41,447 bases of DNA. Origin: Phycisphaerae bacterium (GTDB lineage Bacteria; Planctomycetota; Phycisphaerae; UBA1845; Fen-1342). Below, piece by piece: positions 8,054 to 15,944 of the stretch (positions are counted from its first letter, which is position 1; each line of letters starts with the position of its first letter). The stretch spans positions 1-41,447 of the forward strand of contig JANQFV010000034.1 in the NCBI GenBank assembly GCA_028277645.1. Reading direction: 5' to 3'. A program made the position numbers and the translations under genes. The notes under the pieces were generated by a model. The model saw only the letters and a program-made list of their open reading frames with translations, was not told the DNA's origin and did no database searches.

Positions 8054-8812
8054 TTACGCGGAATCCTCGATGCCGGCAGCAGCACGTTCGGCCAGCACCA
8101 TCAGTTCGATCTCATCCAGCTTCGGCGGACGGAGCCCCCAGTCACCCGCAGTGCCGCCGTGGACGCCCAGGACATTGTATCCCACCTGTTGCAGCAGGCG
8201 CCTGATCTCCGTGGGCGTATATCCGCGTTCGCGCAGTCCGCTCGCGTTGCCCAGCGACGGGACATAGTCCACGACGTCGCTCTGCTCCGTCATGCTGAGC
8301 ACGTCGAAACGACCGGAGGTGGTGTCCGCGTCCGTCGCCGCGCGAATCATCCGGCAGGCGTTCAGGACGTTCAGCACAAAGCGGCCGCCCGGGCGAAGCG
8401 CGTCATGGATATTCGTCAGAATCTGCTGGTCATGTGTCAATGGATCGTCGCCAGCAGCCAACAGGCAGATCGCACCCTCGCAGAGACAGATCGCGGCGTC
8501 GAATGTCTCCGTGGGGTGATACGCGGCGGCGTCTGACTGGACCCAGGTGACCGATACGTTGGCCTCGTCTGCTCGCCGCTGGGCAACCGCCAACATCTCG
8601 CCCGAGAGATCGACACCGGTCACGCGAAAACCGCGCTCGGCGAGTGGAACGCTGTGCCGCCCGGTGCCGCAGCCAACATCCAGGACACTGGCCCCAGGCT
8701 CCAGTTGCAGATGTGTAACAAGAAACGGCACTTCGGCGGCGGTGTTCTGTGTGAACACCTCGTCGTCGTACTGCTCGGCATACGCGTCGAAGAATCTGTG
8801 CCAGTCGTTCAT
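8054..8812 (-). CDS. Class I SAM-dependent methyltransferase
   Basis: 252 residues with the Rossmann-fold SAM site. Motif I is VLDVGCGTGRHSVPLAERG, the acidic residue of motif II is in VTGVDLSGEML, and a later FDAAICLCEGAICLL strand corresponds to motif IV. A conserved GGRFVLNVLNACR post-motif follows. The overall arrangement matches small-molecule methyltransferases of the Methyltransf_11/25 group; the substrate cannot be deduced. It is transcribed leftward, divergent from the cytochrome operon, and the FNR-type box at 8876 lies in the shared intergenic region. Confidence 0.8.
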   Translation of the reverse strand: MNDWHRFFDAYAEQYDDEVFTQNTAAEVPFLVTHLQLEPGASVLDVGCGTGRHSVPLAERGFRVTGVDLSGEMLAVAQRRADEANVSVTWVQSDAAAYHPTETFDAAICLCEGAICLLAAGDDPLTHDQQILTNIHDALRPGGRFVLNVLNACRMIRAATDADTTSGRFDVLSMTEQSDVVDYVPSLGNASGLRERGYTPTEIRRLLQQVGYNVLGVHGGTAGDWGLRPPKLDEIELMVLAERAAAGIEDSA

Positions 8813-8875
8813 GCAGGTGTCCTACCAGTGTCCTGCTGTCGCGTACAGGGATCTGTGTGCCATTATCGCGTTGAG

Positions 8876-8889
8876 TTGACTTAGATCAA
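8876..8889 (+). promoter_or_regulatory. FNR/DNR-type box upstream of the cytochrome operon
   Basis: TTGAC-TTAG-ATCAA matches the TTGAT-N4-ATCAA consensus of Crp/Fnr-family regulators with one mismatch. Its centre is 41-42 bp upstream of about 8924, the classic position for class II activation, which would place the transcript start upstream of the GTG at 8976. A second box of the same type lies at 15911 beside the Crp/Fnr gene. The site was identified by eye only. Confidence 0.6.
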
Positions 8890-8975
8890 TTCGGACATCG
8901 GCACTTCCTGCTACGTTGCTCCCGAATCGCGTAGCGGCCCATTTCATCGAACGCAGGAACAGCGGAGACGCGGCA

Positions 8976-9656
8976 GTGACCGACGATGCACGTCCGGCAA
9001 CCGCACAAAGGGGGCACCTCTGGGTGCCGGCGGTTCTCCTGGCCATAGCGGCGGTGCTTGTGTTCGATCCAGTGCCATTTAGCTCTCCCGTGCCCGCCGC
9101 GACCGAAGTGCCGGCCTGGGCAACGGACACTACACCGGTACGCCGCCCGACACTCGAGCCGCGCTACGCGGCCGCGGGGTTCGAATATCGCTGCTCAGAC
9201 TGCCACGCGATCCTACCCTCGCCGGTGGAGACCGACCGTGTGCTCACGCAGCACACCGAGATTGAGCTTAAGCACGGCATCAATACGCGCTGTTTCAACT
9301 GCCATCATCGCACCAATCGCGACGCGTTCGTCGACGATTTGGGCCACGAGATTCCCTGGAACCAGCCGCAACTACTGTGCGCTAAGTGTCACGGTCCGGT
9401 CTATCGCGACTGGCAGCACGGCGCGCACGGTCGCACGAACGGATTCTGGGACACCACCCGCGGCGAGCAGAGTCGCCGCAAGTGCATCGAGTGCCATGAT
9501 CCGCACCAGCCGCCGTTCCCACCGATGCGACCCGCGCCGCCGCCGCGCACGCTGCGTATGGGGCACCAGGGATATGAGAAGTCTCACGGCGTGACTGACC
9601 CGTTGCAGCTGCACGTCGTCGGCGGTGCCGATGGAGCGAGCGAGGAGGAACATTGA
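8976..9656 (+). CDS. Membrane-anchored tetraheme c-type cytochrome
   Basis: 226 residues from the GTG at 8976. One N-terminal transmembrane anchor (LWVPAVLLAIAAVLVF) is followed by a periplasmic domain with four CXXCH heme sites: CSDCH (about 73-77), CFNCH (106-110), CAKCH (135-139) and CIECH (170-174). It is likely an electron carrier between the NrfCD quinol module and the octaheme enzyme encoded downstream. The frame is open upstream to a TTG at 8916, but the GTG has GGAG nine bases before it and lies downstream of the promoter expected from the FNR-type box. It is the first gene of a four-gene operon. Confidence 0.82.
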   Translation: MTDDARPATAQRGHLWVPAVLLAIAAVLVFDPVPFSSPVPAATEVPAWATDTTPVRRPTLEPRYAAAGFEYRCSDCHAILPSPVETDRVLTQHTEIELKHGINTRCFNCHHRTNRDAFVDDLGHEIPWNQPQLLCAKCHGPVYRDWQHGAHGRTNGFWDTTRGEQSRRKCIECHDPHQPPFPPMRPAPPPRTLRMGHQGYEKSHGVTDPLQLHVVGGADGASEEEH

Positions 9657-9659
9657 ACG

Positions 9660-10661
9660 ATGGCCTCTGGTGACGGCTCACAATCGAATGCAGCCCCCGA
9701 GCTGACGCGGCGTGGATTCCTGACGAAGGGCGCTGCCGCGGTCGCCGGCGTTTCCGCGGTTGCCGCGGCACTCTCGCCGTTGCGGCACCTGGACCCGGAT
9801 GACGTTCCCAGTATCGAGAAGTTCCTCCAGGCGCACTACAAGGAGATGATCACCGAGGACAAGGAACGCGTGCTGGCCCGTATTCGGAAGGCCGTCGAGC
9901 GCCGCCATGGTGTGACGCCCAACGTTTCCGACCCGCCGCCGCTGGATGGGGTCGAGTTCGTCTACGGCCTGAATATCAGTCGCTGCATCGGCTGTCGCAA
10001 GTGCGTTCACGCCTGCGTGCAGGAGAACAACCAGTCTCGAGCGCCGGAACTGCAGTACATCCGCGTGCTGGAGATGGAGAAGGGCAGCATTGACCTCGAG
10101 ACCGCCGAGCATCACTACGACAGCGCGCAAGTGCCCAATCCGGACAAGTACTACATGCCGGTGCAGTGTCACCAGTGCAAGGAGCCGCCGTGCGTGAAGG
10201 TCTGTCCGGTCGAGGCGACCTGGCAGGAGCCGGACGGCATCACCGTCATCGACTATGACTGGTGCATCGGCTGCCGCTACTGCGAGGCCGCCTGCCCGTA
10301 CTGGGCGCGGCGGTTCAATTTCGCCAAATCCGAGATTCCGGACGGGGCCCTGAACCCGGACATGGCGTATTTGTCGAATCGGCCGCGAGACAAGGGCGTG
10401 ATGGAGAAGTGTACGTACTGCCTGCAGCGGACGCGCACCGGGCGGTTGCCGGCGTGTCTGGAAGTGTGTCCCACCGGCTCGCGCAAGTTCGGCAACGTCC
10501 TCGATCCGGACAGTGAAATCGCCTACATCATCAAGCACAAGCGCGTCTACGTGCTGAAGGAGGACGTCGGCACCCTTCCGCGCTTCTTCTATTACTTCGA
10601 CGAGCGCGGCAGCCGCTATCACGAGCCGATCGCACCCGTGGAGCAGGGGGACGCCACGTGA
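9660..10661 (+). CDS. NrfC-like ferredoxin subunit with four [4Fe-4S] clusters
   Basis: 333 residues. A Tat-like signal (LTRRGFLTKGAAAVAG) suggests export in folded form. Four cysteine sets follow: CIGCRKCVHAC (from residue 109), CHQCKEPPCVKVC, CIGCRYCEAAC and CTYC...CLEVC. This is the DmsB/PsrB/NrfC pattern in which electrons pass from an NrfD-type membrane partner along a cluster wire. It starts four bases after the tetraheme gene and its stop overlaps the GTG of the NrfD-like gene, so the module is tightly co-translated. There is no molybdopterin catalytic subunit nearby; the terminal acceptor is more likely the octaheme cytochrome. Confidence 0.87.
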   Translation: MASGDGSQSNAAPELTRRGFLTKGAAAVAGVSAVAAALSPLRHLDPDDVPSIEKFLQAHYKEMITEDKERVLARIRKAVERRHGVTPNVSDPPPLDGVEFVYGLNISRCIGCRKCVHACVQENNQSRAPELQYIRVLEMEKGSIDLETAEHHYDSAQVPNPDKYYMPVQCHQCKEPPCVKVCPVEATWQEPDGITVIDYDWCIGCRYCEAACPYWARRFNFAKSEIPDGALNPDMAYLSNRPRDKGVMEKCTYCLQRTRTGRLPACLEVCPTGSRKFGNVLDPDSEIAYIIKHKRVYVLKEDVGTLPRFFYYFDERGSRYHEPIAPVEQGDAT

Positions 10662-11878
10662 AGACATACTGCACATTTCTCTGGGATTGCTTCCGGCTCA
10701 GTTTCGTGGGTGACTGGCGTTACCACCTCTGGATGACTGTGCTCACCACGTTCGCGCTGGTGGGGTTGTACGCCTACGCTCAACAGCTCGTACACGGGCT
10801 GGTCACGACTGGCATGACCGACCAGGTCTCCTGGGGCCTGTATATCGCCAACTTCACCTATCTCGTTGGTCTGGCGGCGGCGGCGGCGATGCTCGTCATC
10901 CCCGTCTACATCTACCGCAACATGCACCTGCACGACGTCGTCATCTTCGGCGAGCTACTGGCGGTCGCCGTCATCCTGATGTGCCTGCTGTTCGTTACGG
11001 TCGATCTGGGACGGCCCGATCGCTTCATGCACCTGTTCTGGCGCTTCAACTTTCCCATGTCGATGCTGACGTGGGACGTGATCGCGCTGAACGGCTATCT
11101 GCTGTTGAACCTGCACATCTGCGGATACCTGATCTACTGCGCGTATTGCGGCCGCAAACCGTCGAAGGCGTTCTACATTCCGTTCGTGTTCATCGCGATC
11201 GTGTGGGCAATCAGCATCCACACCGTGACGGCGTTTCTGTACGTCGGACTGGGCGGGCGGCCGTTCTGGAACTCCGCGATCATCGCGCCGCGCTTCCTCG
11301 CGAGCGCATTCGCGGCCGGGCCGGCGTTCATCATCATCACGCTCCAGATCGTGCGACGTTTCAGTAGACATGTGGTCAGCGACGACGCGCTGCTGACGCT
11401 CCGTCACATCGTGCAGGTCGCGATGATCATCAACATGTTTTTGCTGGCCTGCGAGGTGTTCACGGAGTTCTACACGGATTCGGCTCACGTCGCGTCGGCG
11501 CACTACCTGTACTTGGGGCTGCACGGACACAATGCGCTGGTGCCGTGGATCTGGACCGCGATCGCCATGAACCTGATTGCGACCGGCATGCTGCTGCTAC
11601 CCGCGTCGCGCAGCCTAGGGTTGCTCAACGCCGCGTGCGTGCTGTCGATCGTTGGCATCTGGATCGAGAAAGGCATGGGGCTGATCGTGCCCGCATTCGT
11701 ACCGACGCCGCTGGGGGAATTGGTTGAGTATGTGCCGACCGTCCACGAGGTGCTGGTGTGCCTGGGCATCTGGGCCTTCGGTCTGCTGGTATACACCATT
11801 TTCGTCCGCGTCTCCGTGCCAGTGCTCGCGGGCGAGGTCACCTATGCAAAACGCTTCGGTCGGCCGGCCGGGGCTTGA
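10658..11878 (+). CDS. NrfD/PsrC-like integral membrane quinol-interacting subunit
   Basis: 406 residues with about ten transmembrane helices, for example WMTVLTTFALVGLYAYA, YLVGLAAAAAMLVIPVYIY and VVIFGELLAVAVILMCLLF. The motif WGLYIANFTYLVGL and the loop TVDLGRPDRFMHLFW are typical of the NrfD family, which takes electrons from, or gives them to, menaquinol in partnership with an NrfC-type ferredoxin. The GTG start overlaps the ferredoxin stop by 4 nt. In this operon it most likely oxidises quinol and feeds periplasmic hemes. The reverse direction (hydroxylamine oxidation feeding quinone) cannot be excluded from sequence alone. Confidence 0.85.
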   Translation: MKTYCTFLWDCFRLSFVGDWRYHLWMTVLTTFALVGLYAYAQQLVHGLVTTGMTDQVSWGLYIANFTYLVGLAAAAAMLVIPVYIYRNMHLHDVVIFGELLAVAVILMCLLFVTVDLGRPDRFMHLFWRFNFPMSMLTWDVIALNGYLLLNLHICGYLIYCAYCGRKPSKAFYIPFVFIAIVWAISIHTVTAFLYVGLGGRPFWNSAIIAPRFLASAFAAGPAFIIITLQIVRRFSRHVVSDDALLTLRHIVQVAMIINMFLLACEVFTEFYTDSAHVASAHYLYLGLHGHNALVPWIWTAIAMNLIATGMLLLPASRSLGLLNAACVLSIVGIWIEKGMGLIVPAFVPTPLGELVEYVPTVHEVLVCLGIWAFGLLVYTIFVRVSVPVLAGEVTYAKRFGRPAGA

Positions 11879-11896
11879 GAAGGGAGTGAGATCGTC

Positions 11897-13390
11897 ATGT
11901 ACCGACGTTGTACGAGCCGAATCATCGCGAGTGGGATTCTGATTGGCGTGCTCGGCCTTGTGCCGGCGGTCCGCGCGCAAGCCTGGGGGCTTCCGGAGAT
12001 GTCGGACGAGACTCGGGCTTGTGTGAAATGCCACATGACCGAGAACACGCCCATTTATCAGCAGTGGGGGGCGAGCAAGCACTACCGCGCGAACGTCGGC
12101 TGCTTCGAATGCCACGGCGCGCAGGAGGGTGAGCCCGATGCCTTCCAGCACGAGGGCCATTGGATCGCGACGATCGTCTCGCCGAAGGACTGCGCCCGCT
12201 GTCACGCGCGTGAGGCGGAGGAATTCGCCAACTCACACCACTCCAAGGGCGGTCGCATCCTCGGCTCGCTGGACAACGTTCTGGCCGAAGTCGTCGAAGG
12301 CAATCGCGGTCTGGTGACGCCGTCGTTCCAGAATGGTATCAGCGCCGCTGCCGTCAACGGGTGCTGGCAGTGCCACGGCAGTGAGGTCAAGGTTCTGCCG
12401 GGCGGCAAGCTCGACCCGGCCACGTGGCCAAACACGGGCATTGGCCGTATTAACCCGGATGGCTCCGAAGGCTCATGCTCTGCGTGCCACAGCCGGCACT
12501 CCTTCTCGGCCGAGCAGGCGCGGCATCCGGACAACTGTGGCAAGTGTCACATGGGGCCGGACCACCCGCAGTTGGAGATCTATTACGAGTCGAAGCACGG
12601 CATCGCGTTCCGTGCCCACAAAGACAAGTTGAACATGGATTCGGCCAAGTGGGTCGTTGGTGAGGACTATCACCTGGCGCCGACCTGCGCGACGTGCCAC
12701 ATGAGTGCGACGCCGGCTCGTCCCGCGACCAAGGATCGACCCGAAACGCCCGGTATGCCCGTCACGCACGACGTGGGCATGCGGATCAGTTGGAACAATC
12801 GCCCGGTGATATCGGTCCGCCCTGAAATCAGCGACGCGAAGATGGGGCTGCCCGGCGCCAACGTCAACTGGCAGACGCGTCGCAATAACATGAAGAACGT
12901 CTGCATCAACTGCCATGAACAGCAGTGGGTCGACAACTTCTACGTGCAGTACGACGGTCTGATCGACCTGTACCACGTCAAGTTCGCGCGGCCGGGGCAG
13001 GAGCTGTACAACCTTGCGAAGCCGCTGATGGAGCCGGCCAAGTTTGCCAACGCGCTGGACTGGACCTGGTTTGAGCTGTGGCACCATGAGGGCCGCCGGG
13101 CGCGGCACGGCGCGTCGATGATGGGACCGGACTATACGCACTGGCACGGGACGTATGAAATTGCCAAGCACTTCTACATCAAGATGATTCCCGAGCTGCG
13201 CGAGCTGATCGAACGCGGTCGTCACTCCAACGACGCTACCAAGGTCGCGGCAGCAGACGTGCTGGAGGCAAAGCTCAACGAGGTGTTGTCCTCTACCGAC
13301 CATCGTTGGTATCTGAACCAGAGCGATCCGGCGGAACTCGAAGAGCGCCAGCGCCGCCAGGCGGAGTTCAAAAGTCGCTACAGCGATTAG
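11897..13390 (+). CDS. Octaheme c-type cytochrome of the hydroxylamine oxidoreductase (HAO) family
   Basis: 497 residues, secreted (signal peptide 1 to about 28). It carries exactly eight CXXCH sites: about 42, 69, 99, 156, 194, 214, 264 and 336. The fourth, CWQCHG, stands where HAO proteins bind the catalytic heme. The remaining C-terminal third is heme-free and helical, also as in HAO. A segment MMGPDYTHWHGTYE (about 408-421) contains tyrosines near the end; whether either equals the cross-linking Tyr of oxidative HAO needs an alignment. Members without that Tyr reduce nitrite or NO. There is no CXXCK site, so it is not an NrfA nitrite reductase. It is the last gene of the operon, 18 bp after the NrfD-like gene. 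Confidence 0.82.
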   Translation: MYRRCTSRIIASGILIGVLGLVPAVRAQAWGLPEMSDETRACVKCHMTENTPIYQQWGASKHYRANVGCFECHGAQEGEPDAFQHEGHWIATIVSPKDCARCHAREAEEFANSHHSKGGRILGSLDNVLAEVVEGNRGLVTPSFQNGISAAAVNGCWQCHGSEVKVLPGGKLDPATWPNTGIGRINPDGSEGSCSACHSRHSFSAEQARHPDNCGKCHMGPDHPQLEIYYESKHGIAFRAHKDKLNMDSAKWVVGEDYHLAPTCATCHMSATPARPATKDRPETPGMPVTHDVGMRISWNNRPVISVRPEISDAKMGLPGANVNWQTRRNNMKNVCINCHEQQWVDNFYVQYDGLIDLYHVKFARPGQELYNLAKPLMEPAKFANALDWTWFELWHHEGRRARHGASMMGPDYTHWHGTYEIAKHFYIKMIPELRELIERGRHSNDATKVAAADVLEAKLNEVLSSTDHRWYLNQSDPAELEERQRRQAEFKSRYSD

Positions 13391-13570
13391 GGGGCAACTC
13401 CGGCAATTCGGCTGAAACAGCGTCGAGCCACTGGTGCTCGGCGCTGCTCAGGGCCAAAGGTGCAGGGGAGTACGGGCGTCTCGCCCGCCGTTGCGGGCTG
13501 GAAGCCAGCACTCCCCACGCTCGCGTGCCTGGAAACCCACACTCCCCACCCGCACATACGCTGTGCCGTT

Positions 13571-13618
13571 TCTAAGGCAGTAGACTAGCGATAATCTAAG
13601 GCAGTAGACTAGCGATAA
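13571..13618. repeat. 24-bp perfect tandem duplication
   Basis: The unit starting TCTAAGGCAGTAGACTAGCG is present twice back to back (13571-13594 and 13595-13618) without mismatch. It lies between the octaheme gene and the long hairpin. The exact identity implies a recent duplication or selection; no function is evident. Confidence 0.85.
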
Positions 13619-13638
13619 GAGGTAGTCTGAGGCGCCCC

Positions 13639-13690
13639 GAGGAATCTACCCGCGAATGGTGAGTCTCGCCGGTTCGCGGGCAGATTCCTC
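13639..13690. terminator. Long inverted repeat between convergent operons (likely bidirectional terminator)
   Basis: Two 18-nt arms (13639-13656, starting GAGGAATCT, and 13673-13690, ending AGATTCCTC) match at 17 of 18 positions around a 16-nt loop. It separates the end of the HAO-family operon from the hcp stop at 13722, as expected for a bidirectional terminator. There is no T-tract on either side, so a protein-binding or RNA-processing role is also possible. Confidence 0.55.
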
Positions 13691-13721
13691 CTCCCGGTGG
13701 TCGTCGGAACGACAGAACGCT

Positions 13722-15029
13722 CTACGTGCCCGCGACCGCCGCCTTTACGTCCGCGATCGGATCATTGCCGATCAGGCCGAGGTCGAATTTGTCCTGCAGG
13801 ATCGCCAGCACGTTGGGCGAGATAAACGCCGGCGCTGCGGGCCCCACACGAATGCCCTTCACACCGAGGTGCAGCAGCGTCAGCAGGACCGCGACGGCCT
13901 TCTGCTCGAACCACGACAGCACGATCGTCAGCGGGAGGTCATTCACCGAGCAGTTGAAGGCCTGCGACAACGCCACGGCCACCTGGATCGCGCCGTAGGC
14001 GTCGTTGCACTGGCCCATGTCGAGCAGGCGCGGGATCTCGCCGGCTCCGTTGAGCTTCACCGTGCCGAAGTCTTCGTTTCGGATGCGGAACTTCCCGCAG
14101 CCGAGCGTCAGCACGACGCTGTTCGCCGGCGTGTTCGCTGCGTACCGGGCGAAGTAGTTACGCCCCGGCTCGGCACCGTCGCAACCGCCGATGACGAAGA
14201 AGTGCTGCAACGCGCCGGCCTTGACCGCGTCGACGATCTGCCCGGCGAGGCTGCCGATCACCTTGTGGTGGAATCCAATCGTGGATTCGCCGACCTGCTG
14301 GTCCGTCAGCGGCTGGCTTTCCTGCGCGCACTTGATGACTTCCGAGAAGTCGTTGGTCTTGAGTCGCTTTCCACCTGGAACAGCAGTTACACGCGTCGTG
14401 AAGAGCCGGTCCTTGTACGCCGTCGGCGGGATCAGCACACAGTTGGTCGTCGCCAGTGTCGGTCCGGTGAATTGGGCGAATTCGATCCGTTGCTTCTGCC
14501 ACGCGTCGCCGTAGTGACCGACGAGGTGGTCGTATTTCTTCAGCTCGGGGTAGGTGTGCGCCGGCAGCATTTCGCCGTGCGTATAGATGTTGATGCCGGA
14601 GCCTTTGGTCTGTTCGAGCAGGTCGTGCAGATCGACCATGTCGTGTCCCGTGACGAGGATGCCCGGACCGGTCTTCGTGCCTTCGTACACCGCGGTAGGC
14701 GCCGGCGTGCCGTAGCGCTCCGTGTGCCCCTCGTCGAGCATCTGCATGACGCGGAGGTTCTGCTTGCCGCATTCGAGCACCAGTTCGAAAAGTGACTCGA
14801 TGTCGAAGTTGACGTTGGTCACCGTCGAGAACAAGGCTTCTTCGGTGAATGCATCAACGTCTTCGTCGACTTTACCGAGCCGGCGCGCGTGGTGTGCGTA
14901 AGCGGCCATGCCCTTCAAGCCATACAGCAGCGTTTCCTGGAGTGATTGCACATCCGGGTCTTTTCCGCAGACGCCGATCTCTGTGCAGGCACTGCCGTCT
15001 TTGACCTGTTCACACTGGTTGCAGAACAT
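13722..15029 (-). CDS. Hybrid cluster protein (hydroxylamine/NO reductase family), short form
   Basis: 435 residues. The N-terminal cysteines are C3-X2-C6-X8-C15-X5-C21 (MFCNQCEQ...), binding a [4Fe-4S] cluster. Hybrid-cluster ligand blocks follow: THGEMLPAH, VIGGCDGAEPGR, TLGCGKFR, DMGQCNDAYG and SWFEQKAVAV. The usual Hcp is about 550 residues; this one fits the shorter class found in some anaerobes and thermophiles, which lacks part of the N-terminal helical domain. Hcp reduces NO to N2O in enteric bacteria and hydroxylamine to ammonia in vitro. A strong AAGGAGG stands before the ATG. It lies 35 bp after the ferredoxin gene, its probable electron donor, and convergent to the HAO-family operon. 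Confidence 0.92.
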   Translation of the reverse strand: MFCNQCEQVKDGSACTEIGVCGKDPDVQSLQETLLYGLKGMAAYAHHARRLGKVDEDVDAFTEEALFSTVTNVNFDIESLFELVLECGKQNLRVMQMLDEGHTERYGTPAPTAVYEGTKTGPGILVTGHDMVDLHDLLEQTKGSGINIYTHGEMLPAHTYPELKKYDHLVGHYGDAWQKQRIEFAQFTGPTLATTNCVLIPPTAYKDRLFTTRVTAVPGGKRLKTNDFSEVIKCAQESQPLTDQQVGESTIGFHHKVIGSLAGQIVDAVKAGALQHFFVIGGCDGAEPGRNYFARYAANTPANSVVLTLGCGKFRIRNEDFGTVKLNGAGEIPRLLDMGQCNDAYGAIQVAVALSQAFNCSVNDLPLTIVLSWFEQKAVAVLLTLLHLGVKGIRVGPAAPAFISPNVLAILQDKFDLGLIGNDPIADVKAAVAGT

Positions 15030-15063
15030 ATTGCCTCCTTCGGGCGCTGGGGATCCTCGTGAG

Positions 15064-15837
15064 TCAGCCGGCGGCGCGTCGCGGCCGGGGTTGTTCCGTC
15101 AGGATGTCGCCGTTGGTACCGACGACGATGTCGATGATAGGGATGTCGGCGCCGGCCTGCTCGTGGGCCTGCTCAACTGCCATCAGGATGCCGGCGCAGC
15201 AGGGGACCTCCATCCGCGCGACGGCGATCTCTTTCAGCTCGTTGGCGGCAATCATAGCGGAGAGGCGGGCGACATATTCGTCCAGCGGGTCAAACTTCGG
15301 GCAGCCGAGCAGCACGACCCGGTCACGCAACAGGCGCGGATGGAAGTCCGCACAGGCCACCGGAGCGCAATCCGCCGCGATCAGCAGGCGGGCGTTTCGC
15401 AGAATAGGTGCCGTCGGCGGCAGTAGACGCAGTTGCACGGGCCAGTGCGTCAGTTCAGACTGCGCCCCACCGCCGACGGGCTCCTGCTGTGCGCCGGACG
15501 GTCGCTTGTTGAACTGCATCAGCCGACTTCCGGGACAGCCGCCATGCTGTTGCGCAGGTGGTGCTGCAGGTTGGGGCAGGGGCGTTGCGGCGGCCTTCTG
15601 CGCGGCGAGATGTTGGGCGACTGCCTGCTCGTCGAACTCATCGGCCTGCCGGCGCTCGATGGTGATGGCACCTTGCGGGCAATGGCCCAGGCAAGCGCCC
15701 AGTCCGTCGCACAGCTTGTCCGCGACGAGCTTCGCTTTGCCGTTGACAATCTTGATCGCCCCCTCGTGACAGCTCGGCACGCAATCGCCGCAGCCGTTGC
15801 ACTTCTCTTCGTCGATCTTCACGATTTCGCGGGTCAT
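15064..15837 (-). CDS. 2[4Fe-4S] ferredoxin-domain protein, probable electron donor to Hcp
   Basis: 257 residues from the ATG at 15837 (GGAG upstream). The N-terminus has two cluster motifs, CNGCGDCVPSC (about 12-22) and CDGLGACLGHC (about 43-53). A proline- and alanine-rich linker follows, then a C-terminal domain (from about 130) with conserved Cys-containing stretches AADCAPVACADFH, VLLGCPKFD and MEVPCCAGILMA. Proteins of this layout commonly neighbour hcp genes in anaerobes. The C-terminal cysteines might bind a further cofactor. The frame is open to an ATG at 15894, but that start lacks a good ribosome binding site and would add non-conserved residues. Confidence 0.8.
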   Translation of the reverse strand: MTREIVKIDEEKCNGCGDCVPSCHEGAIKIVNGKAKLVADKLCDGLGACLGHCPQGAITIERRQADEFDEQAVAQHLAAQKAAATPLPQPAAPPAQQHGGCPGSRLMQFNKRPSGAQQEPVGGGAQSELTHWPVQLRLLPPTAPILRNARLLIAADCAPVACADFHPRLLRDRVVLLGCPKFDPLDEYVARLSAMIAANELKEIAVARMEVPCCAGILMAVEQAHEQAGADIPIIDIVVGTNGDILTEQPRPRRAAG

Positions 15838-15910
15838 CGTCGCACTCCATATCCGGGGTCGCGGCCTTGCCCATCGGGGATAAGTGTCGGACAATCACGC
15901 TTTCTCGTCC

Positions 15911-15924
15911 TTGACCTGTGTCAA
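15911..15924 (+). promoter_or_regulatory. Perfect FNR/DNR-type palindrome between the ferredoxin-hcp operon and the regulator gene
   Basis: TTGAC-CTGT-GTCAA is a perfect dyad with the spacing of Crp/Fnr-family sites. It lies 74 bp upstream of the ferredoxin start and 20 bp upstream of the first ATG of the divergent Crp/Fnr gene. It could therefore activate ferredoxin-hcp and autoregulate the regulator. It is close to the box at 8876 in front of the cytochrome operon, differing in one half-site base and the central four. Confidence 0.7.
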
Positions 15925-15944
15925 GGGGTGTTTCACGGGCCTGA

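Larger units (their letters stand above)
13391..13721. other. Intergenic region between convergent operons
   Basis: No gene is apparent. It contains a GC-rich stretch (about 13465-13555) with GGGGAGT/ACTCCCC inverted pairs that looks like a dispersed intergenic repeat, a 2 x 24-bp tandem repeat, and a long inverted repeat close to the hcp stop. The latter two are listed separately. Confidence 0.6.

Noticed and set aside
8916..8975. TTG start for the tetraheme cytochrome
   Set aside because: It would lie upstream of the transcript start expected from the FNR-type box; the GTG at 8976 has a ribosome binding site and sits before the membrane anchor.
9678..10676. Long minus-strand frame opposite the NrfC-like gene
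   Set aside because: Antisense shadow of a gene with clear ferredoxin motifs; composition is that of a reversed high-GC gene.
11897..13390. Octaheme cytochrome considered as NrfA nitrite reductase or as octaheme tetrathionate reductase
   Set aside because: It has eight standard CXXCH sites and no CXXCK or CX15CH site; the layout with a heme-free C-terminal third fits the HAO family.
13306..13575. Small plus-strand frame after the octaheme gene
   Set aside because: Overlaps the octaheme C-terminus and then runs through repeat-like intergenic DNA; no start context or family features.
13656..14795. Long plus-strand frame opposite hcp
   Set aside because: Antisense to a well-supported hcp; no family features.
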